NCBI GenBank assembly: GCA_024277285.1
Contig: JAJRVM010000291.1
Span: 1 to 57,392 of the forward strand
From: Planctomycetota bacterium
GTDB taxonomy: Bacteria > Planctomycetota > Planctomycetia > Pirellulales > Pirellulaceae
Length of the DNA stretch: 57,392 nt
Direction of reading: 5' to 3'
The notes under the pieces were generated by a model, which did not search any database, was not told the DNA's origin, and worked only from the letters and a program-made list of their open reading frames with translations. Position 1 is the first letter of the stretch. The number at the start of each line of letters is the position of its first letter. The position numbers and the translations under genes were made by a program. Positions 25,817 to 35,873 of the stretch are shown piece by piece.

Positions 25817-27318
25817 TGTTTTCCGGCTTAGTGTTCGGTATCTTGGACACATCGCGTGACATCGCAGACGACACGGCGACGGATACGTATCGTGGCTTCA
25901 CGATCTCCTGGTCTCGTTACGGTTACCAGGACGTGATCATTCAGCGAGACTCGGTCAACGGCATTCTTGATGCTGCGGTCGCTGGCGGTCATCGCTACTG
26001 CTTCATCCAGTCGTACGGTTGCGTCTTGGCCGAGCGATGGAAGTTGGAGGAGAGACAACATCCCGACTTCTTCGCTGCATTGGAAGCGTGGGTCAGCTCC
26101 AATGAGTTCCTGATTTCGGGCGAGCTTACGGGACAGTCGGATACCTGGTACGGGTTCGAGCCAGGCTGTCTACTCGTCGACCTGAAAGTATACGAACGAC
26201 TCGGCTCGCCTGCTTTTGACGTTGCCGCCGACGGGGCGGTCGAGTTGCCGAGTGTCGACGCGGATCAGCAAGACGAACGCATCGTAGCGCTATGGCCAAC
26301 CGCGAGAACGGAGATGCGCCACCCAACGCTCTGGGGCTGGAACATGCTGCGAGCGGGCATCGAGGCGGACCTACCCGCGTCGTCGTTCAGCAGCGATATA
26401 CGGTCGCACACTTTGAACCTCGAGGCGACTTCAGCGGTTCGCCGAAACGCCATGCAACCTTTTCTCGGAGACGGCATTGCTCAATACGACGGCCTGCACG
26501 ACGTCAGCGAATTGACGGTCGACCAGCGAGCCTTCCTCGACGTGCTCAAGCCACAAACGGGTAACGCCCGAAACGGCGTCTTTCTTTGGAACATTGAGTC
26601 TTATGCGGATATCGAATCGCCTCGCGACGATTTTCGCCGTCCGGTTTCGACTTTGTACGGTGTCGCCGCGGGCTTCAAACCGGCCCGCATGCTTTTCACT
26701 CACGGATTTGGGCCGGACACACGGGTCGTCTATTTTGACTACAGCCCCGCGGCACTCACCATCAAACAACGCATCGTTGAGCAGTGGGACGGCGAAGATT
26801 TCCCGCGATTCGTCGATTATCTGTTCCGTGAATTCCCCCATCCCGAGACGTTTTATCAACTGTGGGACAACGTAACACCCGACAACGTCGATCCGAAAGA
26901 CATCGACTTTGTCTGGCAACGAGAACTGCAAAGGTGGGGTGGCCCAGATCGACTAAAATCGTTTTGGCAGGAGTACTCGCAGCTCAAGCACGAATACGTC
27001 TTGTGCAACCTATTGATGGATCCAGCACCACTGCTGGAGAGTATCACGAATGAGCCGAGCGCCATGATTTGGTGGAGTAACGCGTTCTTTACGATGTACG
27101 GCAATTGGTTTTATTCGATCGGCCAGCGAAAACAGGCATACGATCATTGGGCTAAGCAGCTTGCCGAGGTGAACCCTCATCTCCATTTATTCGGTTCCGA
27201 TTTCAACAACACGAATGTTAACTCGATCCGAGCAGGCGAGTATTGGGAGCAGTATCGTCGAACCGACGGCGATGGCCTCAGCCCGTGTAAACTGTATCGG
27301 ACGGAGATCCGAATGTGA
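25816..27318 (+). CDS. Conserved-looking 500-residue protein of unknown function
   Basis: I do not recognise this family. ATG at 25816 overlaps the reductase stop in TAATG and has a strong GGAGGAG site. There is no signal peptide or membrane helix. The first half (GGHRYCFIQSYGCVLAERW, WYGFEPGCLLVDLKVYERLG, HPTLWGWNMLRAG) has the feel of a glycosyltransferase- or capsule-type enzyme. The second half (VSTLYGVAAGFKPARMLF, TRVVYFDYSPAALTIK, EQWDGEDFPRFVDYL) could be a Rossmann-like domain. Coupling to GCHII and RibD-C suggests it uses or modifies a pyrimidine intermediate; placement next to a polysaccharide locus suggests a sugar link. Neither is shown. Confidence 0.8.
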   Translation: MFSGLVFGILDTSRDIADDTATDTYRGFTISWSRYGYQDVIIQRDSVNGILDAAVAGGHRYCFIQSYGCVLAERWKLEERQHPDFFAALEAWVSSNEFLISGELTGQSDTWYGFEPGCLLVDLKVYERLGSPAFDVAADGAVELPSVDADQQDERIVALWPTARTEMRHPTLWGWNMLRAGIEADLPASSFSSDIRSHTLNLEATSAVRRNAMQPFLGDGIAQYDGLHDVSELTVDQRAFLDVLKPQTGNARNGVFLWNIESYADIESPRDDFRRPVSTLYGVAAGFKPARMLFTHGFGPDTRVVYFDYSPAALTIKQRIVEQWDGEDFPRFVDYLFREFPHPETFYQLWDNVTPDNVDPKDIDFVWQRELQRWGGPDRLKSFWQEYSQLKHEYVLCNLLMDPAPLLESITNEPSAMIWWSNAFFTMYGNWFYSIGQRKQAYDHWAKQLAEVNPHLHLFGSDFNNTNVNSIRAGEYWEQYRRTDGDGLSPCKLYRTEIRM

Positions 27319-27382
27319 GCCGACGGCCCGGTCGAACCCATTGCAGGACGAACACTCCGAAAGGACACAAGGCAGCGAGTTG

Positions 27383-28117
27383 ATGTTGCGATTTGCCATA
27401 ATTGCCGCGCCTCGCACCGGCAGCAATCTGTTGTGCACTTTATTGAATTCGCACCCAGATATCCTTTGTCACCACGAGGTTTTTAACCCCGACGGGATCT
27501 TCACCGCGCTAACTCACCGGGATGACGCCCACGAACTTGGGACGCTTGCCGATCGCGACCGTGCCCCCCTAGTTTTCCTGGATCGCATCTGGCAGACGGG
27601 CCAAGGATTCCGCTGCGTGGGCTTCAAATGGACCCGCGGGCAAAATGAGACCGCTATTCGGCGAATTCTGGAGGATCCGGACATTAAGAAGATCGTGCTT
27701 CGGCGCCGAAACCGAATTAAGACGTATATTTCGGAGAGGATAGCGCAGGAGACGCGACAGTGGGAGGTCTACAGCGAGGGAGAGCTGGTGTGTCCGCGTC
27801 CACGAGTTACGGTAGACCGTGCCGACCTGCTGAATCACATCTCACAAAATAACCAGTTTTACGATATCATCCACTCATCACTCGCCCATTCAAGGCAGCC
27901 CTCCATCGACGTCACGTACGAAAGCCTCTTTCGTGCTAGCGAGCAGTCCAGACTGCTCGGATTTCTAGGAGTTGAAGACGTTGACGGACGCTTGACGGAA
28001 GGAAGCGTCAAACAAAATTCGACAGACCTACGAGACACCATCGCCAACTTCTGCGAGCTGGCGACAAGTCTTGAAGGCAGCGAACTCCAGGCGGAATTGC
28101 ATGACCGTGAGACATGA
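27383..28117 (+). CDS. Sulfotransferase-family protein
   Basis: A 244-residue protein with a PAPS-binding 5' loop (FAIIAAPRTGSNLLCTLL) at the N-terminus and the 3'-phosphate segment near IKKIVLRRRNRIKTYIS. It resembles Stf0-like or carbohydrate sulfotransferases that act in the cytosol. ATG at 27383 starts directly at the PAPS loop; the longer frame overlaps the previous gene. It is the first gene of the polysaccharide locus, so a sulfated sugar in the product is likely (inference). Confidence 0.85.
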   Translation: MLRFAIIAAPRTGSNLLCTLLNSHPDILCHHEVFNPDGIFTALTHRDDAHELGTLADRDRAPLVFLDRIWQTGQGFRCVGFKWTRGQNETAIRRILEDPDIKKIVLRRRNRIKTYISERIAQETRQWEVYSEGELVCPRPRVTVDRADLLNHISQNNQFYDIIHSSLAHSRQPSIDVTYESLFRASEQSRLLGFLGVEDVDGRLTEGSVKQNSTDLRDTIANFCELATSLEGSELQAELHDRET

Positions 28118-28149
28118 TGGTTCGGGGACTTCACGATAGAGCCTAAATC

Positions 28150-30405
28150 ATGAATCGAGACGCGCAACCGACTCCCCCTCGCTCGAGCGATCCGCTAAGC
28201 CTTGCGTCGACGATTGACCTGCTCGACTTGTTCTGGCGACGCAAGGGAGTCGTTGCGTTAGGCATGGTTTTTGCAGGTCTCATCGGAGTGTTCTACTACC
28301 TATTCATCCCGCCCAAGTATTTTGCCATGGCGGACGTATTGTTAGTTCAAAAACGGCCGGAAGTCATTACACGTGACCGGCAGTATGAGACCAGTTTCGG
28401 TGACTATGTGGCGACTCATCGAGCCGTGATTGTGAGTCCGATGATTGTCCGGCGAGCGGTCGAGCTATCGAACCTTCACTCACTGAAGACTTTTGCCGAG
28501 TACGATCCGGATTGGGATCTGAGTGGAATCATCATCGAGGACTTGGCTGTCAAAGCAGGGCAGCGAGATCTGGGTGAGAACGCGGACAGCATCATGACGC
28601 TCAGTTATCGGGGCCCGGTCGAAGACGAATGTTCCGTGGTTGTCCAGGCGGTGCTCGACAGCTACATGGAGTTTCTCGACGAGATCCATCGCGACATGTC
28701 CGACGACACCGTGCGTTTGATTAGCGAAGCGCGTGACCTGCTCGAGCATAATCTCCAACGCCAAGAAGACGACTACGTTCACTTTCGAGAAGCGTCTCCG
28801 TTGGTCTCGCGTGGGACAGATGAAGTCAATCCCCTGCAGGCTCGGCTTGAGGCGATTGAGATGCAGCGAACGGAGCTGTTGATTCGCCGCACCGAGATCG
28901 AAGGACAATTGAAATCGATCCAGAACGCCAAGAGCAAGAACATCAACGACCGCGACCTGCTAGCGCTAGTCACTGATATACGAAAGCAACAAACAACGGA
29001 CACAACCACGGCCAACGTGTCGACGGCGATTGACAGCCAGATCCTACAGCTGGCGGACCGGGAACAGGAGCTACTCGAGCACTTCGGACCGAATCATCCG
29101 CGTGTGGCCACCATCCGGCAACGGATCGCCGCCGCTCGAAAACTTCTCGCCTTACCGTCAACGGCCTACATCCAAGACTCGGGCGACCCGTCGGGCGGGA
29201 GCGAGACGTCGGACGCCGATGCCGTTGCGATCTACATGCAGTCGCTCGAACAAGAACTTGATCGAACCAAGATGTCCGAGGAGCTGTTGTCGAAGCTGTA
29301 TAGGGAGGAGCATGAAACAGCCAAGGAATTGAGCGGCTACCAGTTGAAGGACGAGGGCTATCGGCGCGGCATCGATCGCACGCAACAACTGTACGACGGT
29401 ATCATCAGCCAGTTACAGGAGGCGAGCTTAGTCAAGGGCTACGGCGGCTTCCAGGCTCGCGTGATCGCCGAACCGCTATGGGCGGAGCAAGTCGTTCCAA
29501 GCCTGAAACTGACGGTCGCTGGCGTGCTTCTTGGCGGCCTCTTCTTGGGCTTCGTCGGGGCATTGTTTGCCGACATGATGGACAAGAGTTTTCACTCACG
29601 CGTGGAAATCCAAACACGAATGGGTGCCCCCGTACTTGGGGAAATCCCCAGCTATGATCCGGCCGACGATAATGACAGAAAACGGCTCGACAGTGGGCTC
29701 ATCTTGGATCCGATGCTCTGTACGCGTTTCCAACATCGATCGCCGCAAAGCGAGGCGTATCGGAGCCTTCGTGCGACGCTGATGATCCATCAACGCTCTT
29801 CGGCTTACCGCATCATTCTGGTGACAAGTCCTAGTCCAGGCGATGGAAAGAGTACCGTAGCCGCCAACCTGGCCATCAGCATCGCTCAGCTGGCGCAACG
29901 TGTCCTTCTGATCGATGCCGATTCCTACCGACCACGTCAGCACGAAATCTTCGGCGTCGCGGAGGAGCCCGGGTTAGGCTCGATGGTCACATCGGCCGAA
30001 CTACTTGGCGACGCAGTGCAACCGACGACGGTGGATGGGCTTTGGTTGTTGCCGGCGGGCTCAGAAACGACAGATCGTTCCGAGTTGTTGACGTCGGACC
30101 GTTTCCGTGATCTTCTCACCGCCGTGCGAACTGAGTATGATTATGTTCTCATCGACTCTGAACCGCTCTTGGCCACCTCAGCGCCATGCGTCATTGCCGC
30201 ACAAGTTGATGGCGTTCTGTTGGCGTTGAGACCTACACGTGACGCGCGCGTTCGCGCCGGCTTGGCGAAAACCATATTGGATGCTAGCGATATCCGTCCC
30301 ATCGGTATCGTCGTCAATGGAATCGGCGGCGCCGGGGCACGAGGCTACCGAAATGAATCGGTCGCATATTTACCTCATGATGTGTCACCCGCGAAACGAA
30401 TTTGA
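28150..30405 (+). CDS. Wzc-like polysaccharide copolymerase with BY-kinase/ParA-type ATPase domain
   Basis: A 751-residue inner-membrane protein. A Wzz domain starts near residue 20 with a first helix (about 35-55), a periplasmic part with coiled-coil segments spans about 60-440, a second helix lies near 455-480, and a cytosolic ATPase follows. The ATPase has Walker A SPSPGDGKST, A-prime LLIDADSYRPR and Walker B VLIDSEP. This is the Wzc/ExoP plan that controls chain length and export. The C-terminal tail has few tyrosines (YRNESVAYLP), fewer than in typical BY-kinases, so autophosphorylation may be limited. Confidence 0.92.
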   Translation: MNRDAQPTPPRSSDPLSLASTIDLLDLFWRRKGVVALGMVFAGLIGVFYYLFIPPKYFAMADVLLVQKRPEVITRDRQYETSFGDYVATHRAVIVSPMIVRRAVELSNLHSLKTFAEYDPDWDLSGIIIEDLAVKAGQRDLGENADSIMTLSYRGPVEDECSVVVQAVLDSYMEFLDEIHRDMSDDTVRLISEARDLLEHNLQRQEDDYVHFREASPLVSRGTDEVNPLQARLEAIEMQRTELLIRRTEIEGQLKSIQNAKSKNINDRDLLALVTDIRKQQTTDTTTANVSTAIDSQILQLADREQELLEHFGPNHPRVATIRQRIAAARKLLALPSTAYIQDSGDPSGGSETSDADAVAIYMQSLEQELDRTKMSEELLSKLYREEHETAKELSGYQLKDEGYRRGIDRTQQLYDGIISQLQEASLVKGYGGFQARVIAEPLWAEQVVPSLKLTVAGVLLGGLFLGFVGALFADMMDKSFHSRVEIQTRMGAPVLGEIPSYDPADDNDRKRLDSGLILDPMLCTRFQHRSPQSEAYRSLRATLMIHQRSSAYRIILVTSPSPGDGKSTVAANLAISIAQLAQRVLLIDADSYRPRQHEIFGVAEEPGLGSMVTSAELLGDAVQPTTVDGLWLLPAGSETTDRSELLTSDRFRDLLTAVRTEYDYVLIDSEPLLATSAPCVIAAQVDGVLLALRPTRDARVRAGLAKTILDASDIRPIGIVVNGIGGAGARGYRNESVAYLPHDVSPAKRI

Positions 30406-30428
30406 CGAACAACAGGGAGTAACCTGAA

Positions 30429-32045
30429 GTGGAGTCTGATGACATTCGTCCGATAATGTATGGCGACTACCGTCAAAGCGTAACGCGATCCGCCATCCAG
30501 CCACGACGCAAGATCCATGCGACACCCCATGCGACACCCCATGCGACAACGGGTGACGAGACGCTGCCTGACTCGAGTGTGCCGCCTCAGTCGGTCGCGT
30601 GGAGCCTACGGTTTCTTGTCGGAAACTTTCGCACGGCGTTACCACTGGCCGTATCCGACCAGGTCGGCTTGGCCTGCGCCTTATCACTCGCTGGCTGGAT
30701 CCTGCCGGTCTCACCGAGCTTGTCGAAACTCGTATCGGGGATTCACGTCCACTTAGCGTGTGGGCTGGGTTTCGTGTTTTTTGCCGCACGACTCTATCCC
30801 GGCGTAGGCCTCACGGCACGCGTTGAGGTTCGCCGTTGCATCACGTACGCCAGCTACGTGTTCCTTTTGTTGATCCTCGCCGTCCTCACGTTCGACATTC
30901 CGCGACCGATCGCAAAGTGGCTGGTGGTGGCGTGGGCGGTAAGTCTGGTCTCGGTCCCAGGGGGCCGGTTAGTGACGAGGCGAGTTTTCGGCCGTTTCCG
31001 CTGGTGGAGACAGCCGGTACTCACCATTGCCGACTCGCGTTCGCGCGCAATTGGTTCGCTCAATCGGCAACTACTGGCCAATCCACATTTGGGATTGACG
31101 CCCATCGACACATGCATCGACACCTCCATCGACGTTGTCCGTGGGACCTACCATGGCATGGACGACGAAGACGTGGTCATCCGATTCGATGCGAAAAAGA
31201 GCATTGCCAAAGCGGTACGTCAGTATCACGTCTATCGGGCAATCGTCACGATGCCCGACGAGTCGGATACTCGGTCCGTGCACTGGTTCGTAGCGTGCGC
31301 GGAGTGGTTTCCCTGCTTGTCGGTCGTCTCCCCAGTCCTAAGGCAAGGTCTTCCGCTCGTCGGACGCTCCTCGTGGACACTGGGCGGATTCAACGGAATC
31401 GAAGTGCACAATCGCCTGCGCTCGCCGACAACTTTTCTCGTGAAGCGGGCCTGCGAAGCCTCGATTGCCGCCATAGGCATCGTTCTTTCGCTCCCAATCG
31501 TTTTGGTCATCGCAGCCGCCATCCGGTTCAGCTCGCCCGGACCCGTGCTCTATGGTCAACAGCGGATAGGTCGTGGTGGCCGTCGATTCCGTCTCTGGAA
31601 GTTCCGAACGATGACGGGTAACGCCGACGAAATCTTGGGAGACTATTTGGATTCGTGCCCGGAGCTCAAAGAGCAGTGGGAGCGAGAAAAAAAGCTCAGC
31701 CACGACCCTCGCATCGTGCCGTACGTCGGGCAGTTTCTGCGAAAGAGTAGCCTGGACGAACTTCCTCAGCTCTGGAACGTGCTGATGGGCGACATGTGCC
31801 TCATCGGTCCACGCCCTCTGCCCGAATACCACCTGGACGAGTTCGATTTACGATTTCGATGTTACCGACAGAATGTTGCACCAGGAATCACCGGTCTGTG
31901 GCAAGTATCCAACCGGGGTAACGGTTACCCGGAGACCTACATTACATGCGACAGCCGTTACATTCGCAACTGGTCGTTTTGGCTCGATACCAGAGTTTTT
32001 CTTCGCACGTTTAAGGCCGTCATTTCTGGGCGCGGGGCCGTCTAG
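30429..32045 (+). CDS. Polyprenyl-phosphate sugar-1-phosphate transferase (WbaP-type)
   Basis: A 538-residue membrane protein. About five helices lie in the N-terminal half and a bacterial sugar-transferase domain in the C-terminal third: FLVKRACEASIAAIG, PGPVLYGQQRIGRGGRRF, WKFRTM, LRKSSLDELPQLWNVLMGDM, LIGPRPLP, PGITGLWQVSNRG. It adds the first sugar phosphate to undecaprenyl phosphate and so starts the repeat unit. The GTG start has GGGAG upstream. Residues about 30-42 (HATPHATPHATTG) come from a 12-bp tandem triplication at 30516-30551. Confidence 0.93.
   Translation: MESDDIRPIMYGDYRQSVTRSAIQPRRKIHATPHATPHATTGDETLPDSSVPPQSVAWSLRFLVGNFRTALPLAVSDQVGLACALSLAGWILPVSPSLSKLVSGIHVHLACGLGFVFFAARLYPGVGLTARVEVRRCITYASYVFLLLILAVLTFDIPRPIAKWLVVAWAVSLVSVPGGRLVTRRVFGRFRWWRQPVLTIADSRSRAIGSLNRQLLANPHLGLTPIDTCIDTSIDVVRGTYHGMDDEDVVIRFDAKKSIAKAVRQYHVYRAIVTMPDESDTRSVHWFVACAEWFPCLSVVSPVLRQGLPLVGRSSWTLGGFNGIEVHNRLRSPTTFLVKRACEASIAAIGIVLSLPIVLVIAAAIRFSSPGPVLYGQQRIGRGGRRFRLWKFRTMTGNADEILGDYLDSCPELKEQWEREKKLSHDPRIVPYVGQFLRKSSLDELPQLWNVLMGDMCLIGPRPLPEYHLDEFDLRFRCYRQNVAPGITGLWQVSNRGNGYPETYITCDSRYIRNWSFWLDTRVFLRTFKAVISGRGAV
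30516..30551. repeat. 12-bp tandem triplication
   Basis: Three head-to-tail units of catgcgacaccc, the last imperfect, in frame within the sugar transferase N-terminus (HATPHATPHATT). Confidence 0.8.
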
Positions 32046-32080
32046 AACGGGATATCGACCTTGCAAGTGGACCTGTCTGG

Positions 32081-33337
32081 ATGAAACTGCTTGTCATCAC
32101 GATGCTCTACGAACCCGATTGCGTCGGCATCGCGGCCATTGCAACAGACCTTTGCCATGCCCTTGCGGAACGTGGACACGACGTCACCGTGTACACAACT
32201 TATCCCTACTATCCGCAGTGGCGTCTAAAACGTGATGTAAGCCCCTGGCGAATCCAACACGAACGCGTCGCAAACGTTCGTATACGGCGCCATGGGTTGT
32301 TCATTCCGAAGCACCCATCTCGCCTGCTGCCACGGTTGTTCCACGAGCTGTCGTTTCCACTGAGTCTATCACGGAGCTTGTTTTCGGACGAACGATACGA
32401 CGCAGTGATGGTCTTCTGCCCACTGCTGGGAAGTGTCGCTTTCGCCGCGTTTCGCAAGATATTCCGCCGCGAGCTGCTGTGGGTGAACATCCAGGACATT
32501 CCCGCCGAAGCCGGCCTGGCGACGGGAATTAATCACTCGCGAGGATTTCATTTCGTGGCATCCTTTGTCCAGAAACGGTTGTTCAATGCAGGGGAGGTAT
32601 GGAGCAGCATCTCGCCGGGCATGGTGGATCAACTCAGCAAGGTGAAAGGCAAGAAGACAACGCTGCATCTGTGTCCAAACTGGCTTGTCGGATCTTTGGC
32701 TCGGCACGTCCAACAACTGCCCAGCAAACGGGGTCGGCACCCTCAAACGACTACCAAGCTGTTGTACTGCGGAACGATCGGTAAGAAGCAAGGTCTGCTG
32801 AGGTTCTGCAAGGAACTGAGTCGCTTTGACCTTGACTTTCATTTCCAGATTCGCGGAGCTGGAGGTGAGGCCGGTGCTGTGCGGGAATGGATTGAGGAGA
32901 GCGGCGACGCACGATTTTCATTCGGTACACTCACGTCGGACGCTGATTTCGTGAGTGCGATCCACGCCGCCGATTGGTTTGTGATCTCGGAGACACAAGG
33001 CGCCGGGTCGTCGTTCTTGCCGAGCAAACTGATTCCATGCATATCCCTCGGGACGCCGATCCTGACCGTGTCCGACAGCACCGGGCCTCTCGGGCACGAA
33101 GTCGCGACCCATTCGTTGGGAGTCGCCCTTGAATGGTCGCAGATTGCCGAGTTGCCCGAGCGACTCGCGCGTTTCGGGCATGACACCGAGGCATTTACGA
33201 AGCTTCAGCAAAATTGTCTCGACCGTGCTCGAGATTACGACCGAGAGACGGCCATCGATCGGATGGAAGCGTTGCTGCAAGGTGCCAACGAGACGGCTGT
33301 CCGTGACGACCGGCGTCTAAGAGAACACTCGTGTTGA
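32081..33337 (+). CDS. Glycosyltransferase (WcaI/GT4-like)
   Basis: A 418-residue GT-B enzyme. The N-terminus (MKLLVITMLYEPDCVGIA then TDLCHALAERGHDVTVYTTYPYYPQW) matches the colanic-acid WcaI-like group. The C-terminal donor domain runs from about residue 225 (TTKLLYCGTIGKKQGLL) to ETQGAGSSFLPSKLIPCISLGTPIL. It probably adds one sugar of the repeat unit at the cytosolic face. Its end overlaps the next gene by 7 nt. Confidence 0.9.
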   Translation: MKLLVITMLYEPDCVGIAAIATDLCHALAERGHDVTVYTTYPYYPQWRLKRDVSPWRIQHERVANVRIRRHGLFIPKHPSRLLPRLFHELSFPLSLSRSLFSDERYDAVMVFCPLLGSVAFAAFRKIFRRELLWVNIQDIPAEAGLATGINHSRGFHFVASFVQKRLFNAGEVWSSISPGMVDQLSKVKGKKTTLHLCPNWLVGSLARHVQQLPSKRGRHPQTTTKLLYCGTIGKKQGLLRFCKELSRFDLDFHFQIRGAGGEAGAVREWIEESGDARFSFGTLTSDADFVSAIHAADWFVISETQGAGSSFLPSKLIPCISLGTPILTVSDSTGPLGHEVATHSLGVALEWSQIAELPERLARFGHDTEAFTKLQQNCLDRARDYDRETAIDRMEALLQGANETAVRDDRRLREHSC

Positions 33338-34530
33338 CCCAAGATTCAAATAGGTCGGAAAAGGTCTCGTCGTCGCCTGGCGGTAGGGCGTGCGAAAGGA
33401 TCATCTACGTTGCTCCCGATTTTACCGACAGCGCTGTGAAGAAACGCGCTCATGCATTCCTGGCATTCGGTCACGAGCTGCTTAGTTTCAGCTTCCGCCG
33501 TGATCGCTACAACGTGGGAATTGAAGCCGATTGGCCGAACGTCGAGCTGGGTAAGAGTACCGAGCGACGGCTGGCTGCTCGCATTTGGATGTGCTTCACG
33601 TCACTTTGGACGATCCATTCGTACCGACGAAATTGGCGAGACAGCACGATGATCTACGCGCGAAACCTGGACCTCGCGATCCTCGCGTTGATCGGACGCC
33701 TGATAACCTGGTCCCGCGCCCCGCTGGTGTACGAAGTGCTGGACATCCACCCGATTCTGACTCAGCAAAGTGTGCGAGGCGCCATCATGCGGTGGGTCGA
33801 GCGTCGCGTGCTGAACCGGTGCCGGATCTTGATCGTCAGCTCGCCGGCCTACGTCAGCGAATACTTCCAAGCACGACAACACTATCATGGCGAAACGTTC
33901 CTGCTGGAAAACAAGTGGCCGAGAGAGAACGTGTTTTCCCACCGAACGGCACTCGACTTTCCGCTCGCGATGGCTCTCGATGGCCCCCACCCCGTCTGGA
34001 CCATTGGTTGGTTCGGCAATCTTCGTTGTCGTGAGAGTCTTCGAATCCTCACCGCAGTTGCCGAGGCTCTTCCTGATCGAGTGAGAATCTACATGCGAGG
34101 TTGCGATTCGCTGCTCGGCGACGGCGTCATGTCGCGTACGACCGACGAGCATCCCAATATGGTCTTCGCCGGGGAATACAACGCTCCCGACCAACTTCCC
34201 GAGATCTATTCGCACGTCCACTTTAACTGGTGCCCCGATTTTTCCGACGGTGACAATTCTCGGTGGCTCATCCCCAATCGAGTTTACGAGGGTGGATATT
34301 TCGGTGTCCCGGCTCTGGCCGTCGACGGCTACGAGACAGGTAGAGTTGTCAGTGAGCGAGAACTCGGCATTTCACTCGAAGCTCCGTACATCGATCACCT
34401 GACGACGATGTTGTGTAAGATGAGTCGTGACGATTATTCGCGTTTACGCACGCACATCGATGAGCTTCCCGAATCGCTCTTTGTCGACCTTGGCGACACG
34501 GCACGGCTAATTCGCAGGCTGATCACGTAA
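33331..34530 (+). CDS. Glycosyltransferase, GT-B fold
   Basis: A 399-residue enzyme with GTG start (TTG three nt later is also possible) overlapping the upstream glycosyltransferase. The N-domain contains RIIYVAPDFTDSAVKKRAHAF, and the C-domain WTIGWFGNLRCRESLRIL and IPNRVYEGGYFGVPALA. The pattern is that of GT4-like transferases, but motif conservation is weaker than in its neighbour. Likely part of repeat-unit assembly. Confidence 0.85.
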   Translation: MLTQDSNRSEKVSSSPGGRACERIIYVAPDFTDSAVKKRAHAFLAFGHELLSFSFRRDRYNVGIEADWPNVELGKSTERRLAARIWMCFTSLWTIHSYRRNWRDSTMIYARNLDLAILALIGRLITWSRAPLVYEVLDIHPILTQQSVRGAIMRWVERRVLNRCRILIVSSPAYVSEYFQARQHYHGETFLLENKWPRENVFSHRTALDFPLAMALDGPHPVWTIGWFGNLRCRESLRILTAVAEALPDRVRIYMRGCDSLLGDGVMSRTTDEHPNMVFAGEYNAPDQLPEIYSHVHFNWCPDFSDGDNSRWLIPNRVYEGGYFGVPALAVDGYETGRVVSERELGISLEAPYIDHLTTMLCKMSRDDYSRLRTHIDELPESLFVDLGDTARLIRRLIT

Positions 34531-34532
34531 CC

Positions 34533-35873
34533 ATGATTGCCATTCCCTACCGAAAAACGTTCGCTCTGCTAACGATCGCGTTGATCTTTACGTTCAGCGT
34601 GATTTACGACACGCTGGTAATCAAGGAACGCAACCAAGCGAAAATGCTGATGATTGCCGGCGCCGCAGCCTGCTTCATGGCGTTGTTCTTATTGCAGAAG
34701 TATCCTCGTCGCCTCATCCAACCCGTCCTACTCACCGCTTGGCCCCTGCACCTCTACACGATCTGTTTGTTGGTCATCTGTGTCGGATTTCACCATGGGT
34801 CCAAGCTCGATCAAGTCATCGTATACACGCTGTTTGGATATGCCAGTTACGTTCTTCTTCCGATGATTTTCTTGATCGACAAACATCTGTTTGTCGCCTC
34901 GATCAAGCTCATTGCGTTGATGAGTGCAGTGTTGGCAATTCCGTCGTTCGCCGGCGCCGTCGGCCTCAACAGCTTCTTTGGATTGCCGATACGTAACAAA
35001 ACGTCCTACGCGACGTTCTCAGGGATCATCGCCAGCGGTGGCATCTTTGAACATGGCGAGGGGCACGCCTTTCAAATGGCGATCGGCATTTTCTGTTCAC
35101 TGTACGCGTTTCGCAAGACTGCCAGCAAATTGTATCTCGTCTGCTTGATGATGACGCTGCTCGGGATGATCATATCTCAAGGTCGCGCGGCAATCTTTGG
35201 CGTTGGGTTGGCGTCGGGCTTCATGGTTCTTCCCGAGATCTTTCGCCGATCACGACCACTTTTCTTTGCAACCGTAACACTTGGGATCATCTTACCGTTC
35301 GTGATCCTTCCGGCTCTGGCATCCATCCCAGGCCTCTCAGGATACATGCGTGTCCAACGCGGATTGTCAGGCCGAGATGAGGCATGGAAGTATGCAATCA
35401 CTGCGATCCGGGAGAAGCCATGGAAGGGGCACGGCCTCATGGCATCGACGGAACTGACCGAGGATGCCCATAAGATACTGCGACGATCCGGATTTAGCGG
35501 TGCGGGAACGACGTTCCATAACACGTTCATTACCAAGACCGTCGATACGGGCCTGATCGCGACGTTCGTCTACTCGTTATTGTATCTAGTACCGTTCTCT
35601 CGCGTCTGTCGAGCGACGCCGTATCCGTTGGAGGAGTCGCTGGTCCGGAGCCTATTGATCTTGACGTTAACGACCTCACTGTTCCGAGACTATAGCATCG
35701 GCGGAATTCGCTCGACAGCGCTCATTGGCACGATCTTTCTGGGGCTCGGAAACCTTTGGAACCTGACGGGGTTTTGGGAGCACGACTGGCAGGCGGATTA
35801 TCGGCCATCACGTGTTTTACCCCACGCAGTCGATGAACCCGAACCGCAACTCGACTTCGGGCAGACCACGTAA
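34533..35873 (+). CDS. Wzy/O-antigen-ligase-like polymerase
   Basis: A 446-residue protein with about eleven membrane helices and the Wzy_C-type segment from about residue 270: SGRDEAWKYAITAIREKPWKGHG and TTFHNTFITKTVDTGLIATFVY. Such proteins polymerise lipid-linked repeat units in the periplasm. It starts 2 nt after the previous stop, and its TAA overlaps the next ATG (TAATG). Confidence 0.88.
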   Translation: MIAIPYRKTFALLTIALIFTFSVIYDTLVIKERNQAKMLMIAGAAACFMALFLLQKYPRRLIQPVLLTAWPLHLYTICLLVICVGFHHGSKLDQVIVYTLFGYASYVLLPMIFLIDKHLFVASIKLIALMSAVLAIPSFAGAVGLNSFFGLPIRNKTSYATFSGIIASGGIFEHGEGHAFQMAIGIFCSLYAFRKTASKLYLVCLMMTLLGMIISQGRAAIFGVGLASGFMVLPEIFRRSRPLFFATVTLGIILPFVILPALASIPGLSGYMRVQRGLSGRDEAWKYAITAIREKPWKGHGLMASTELTEDAHKILRRSGFSGAGTTFHNTFITKTVDTGLIATFVYSLLYLVPFSRVCRATPYPLEESLVRSLLILTLTTSLFRDYSIGGIRSTALIGTIFLGLGNLWNLTGFWEHDWQADYRPSRVLPHAVDEPEPQLDFGQTT

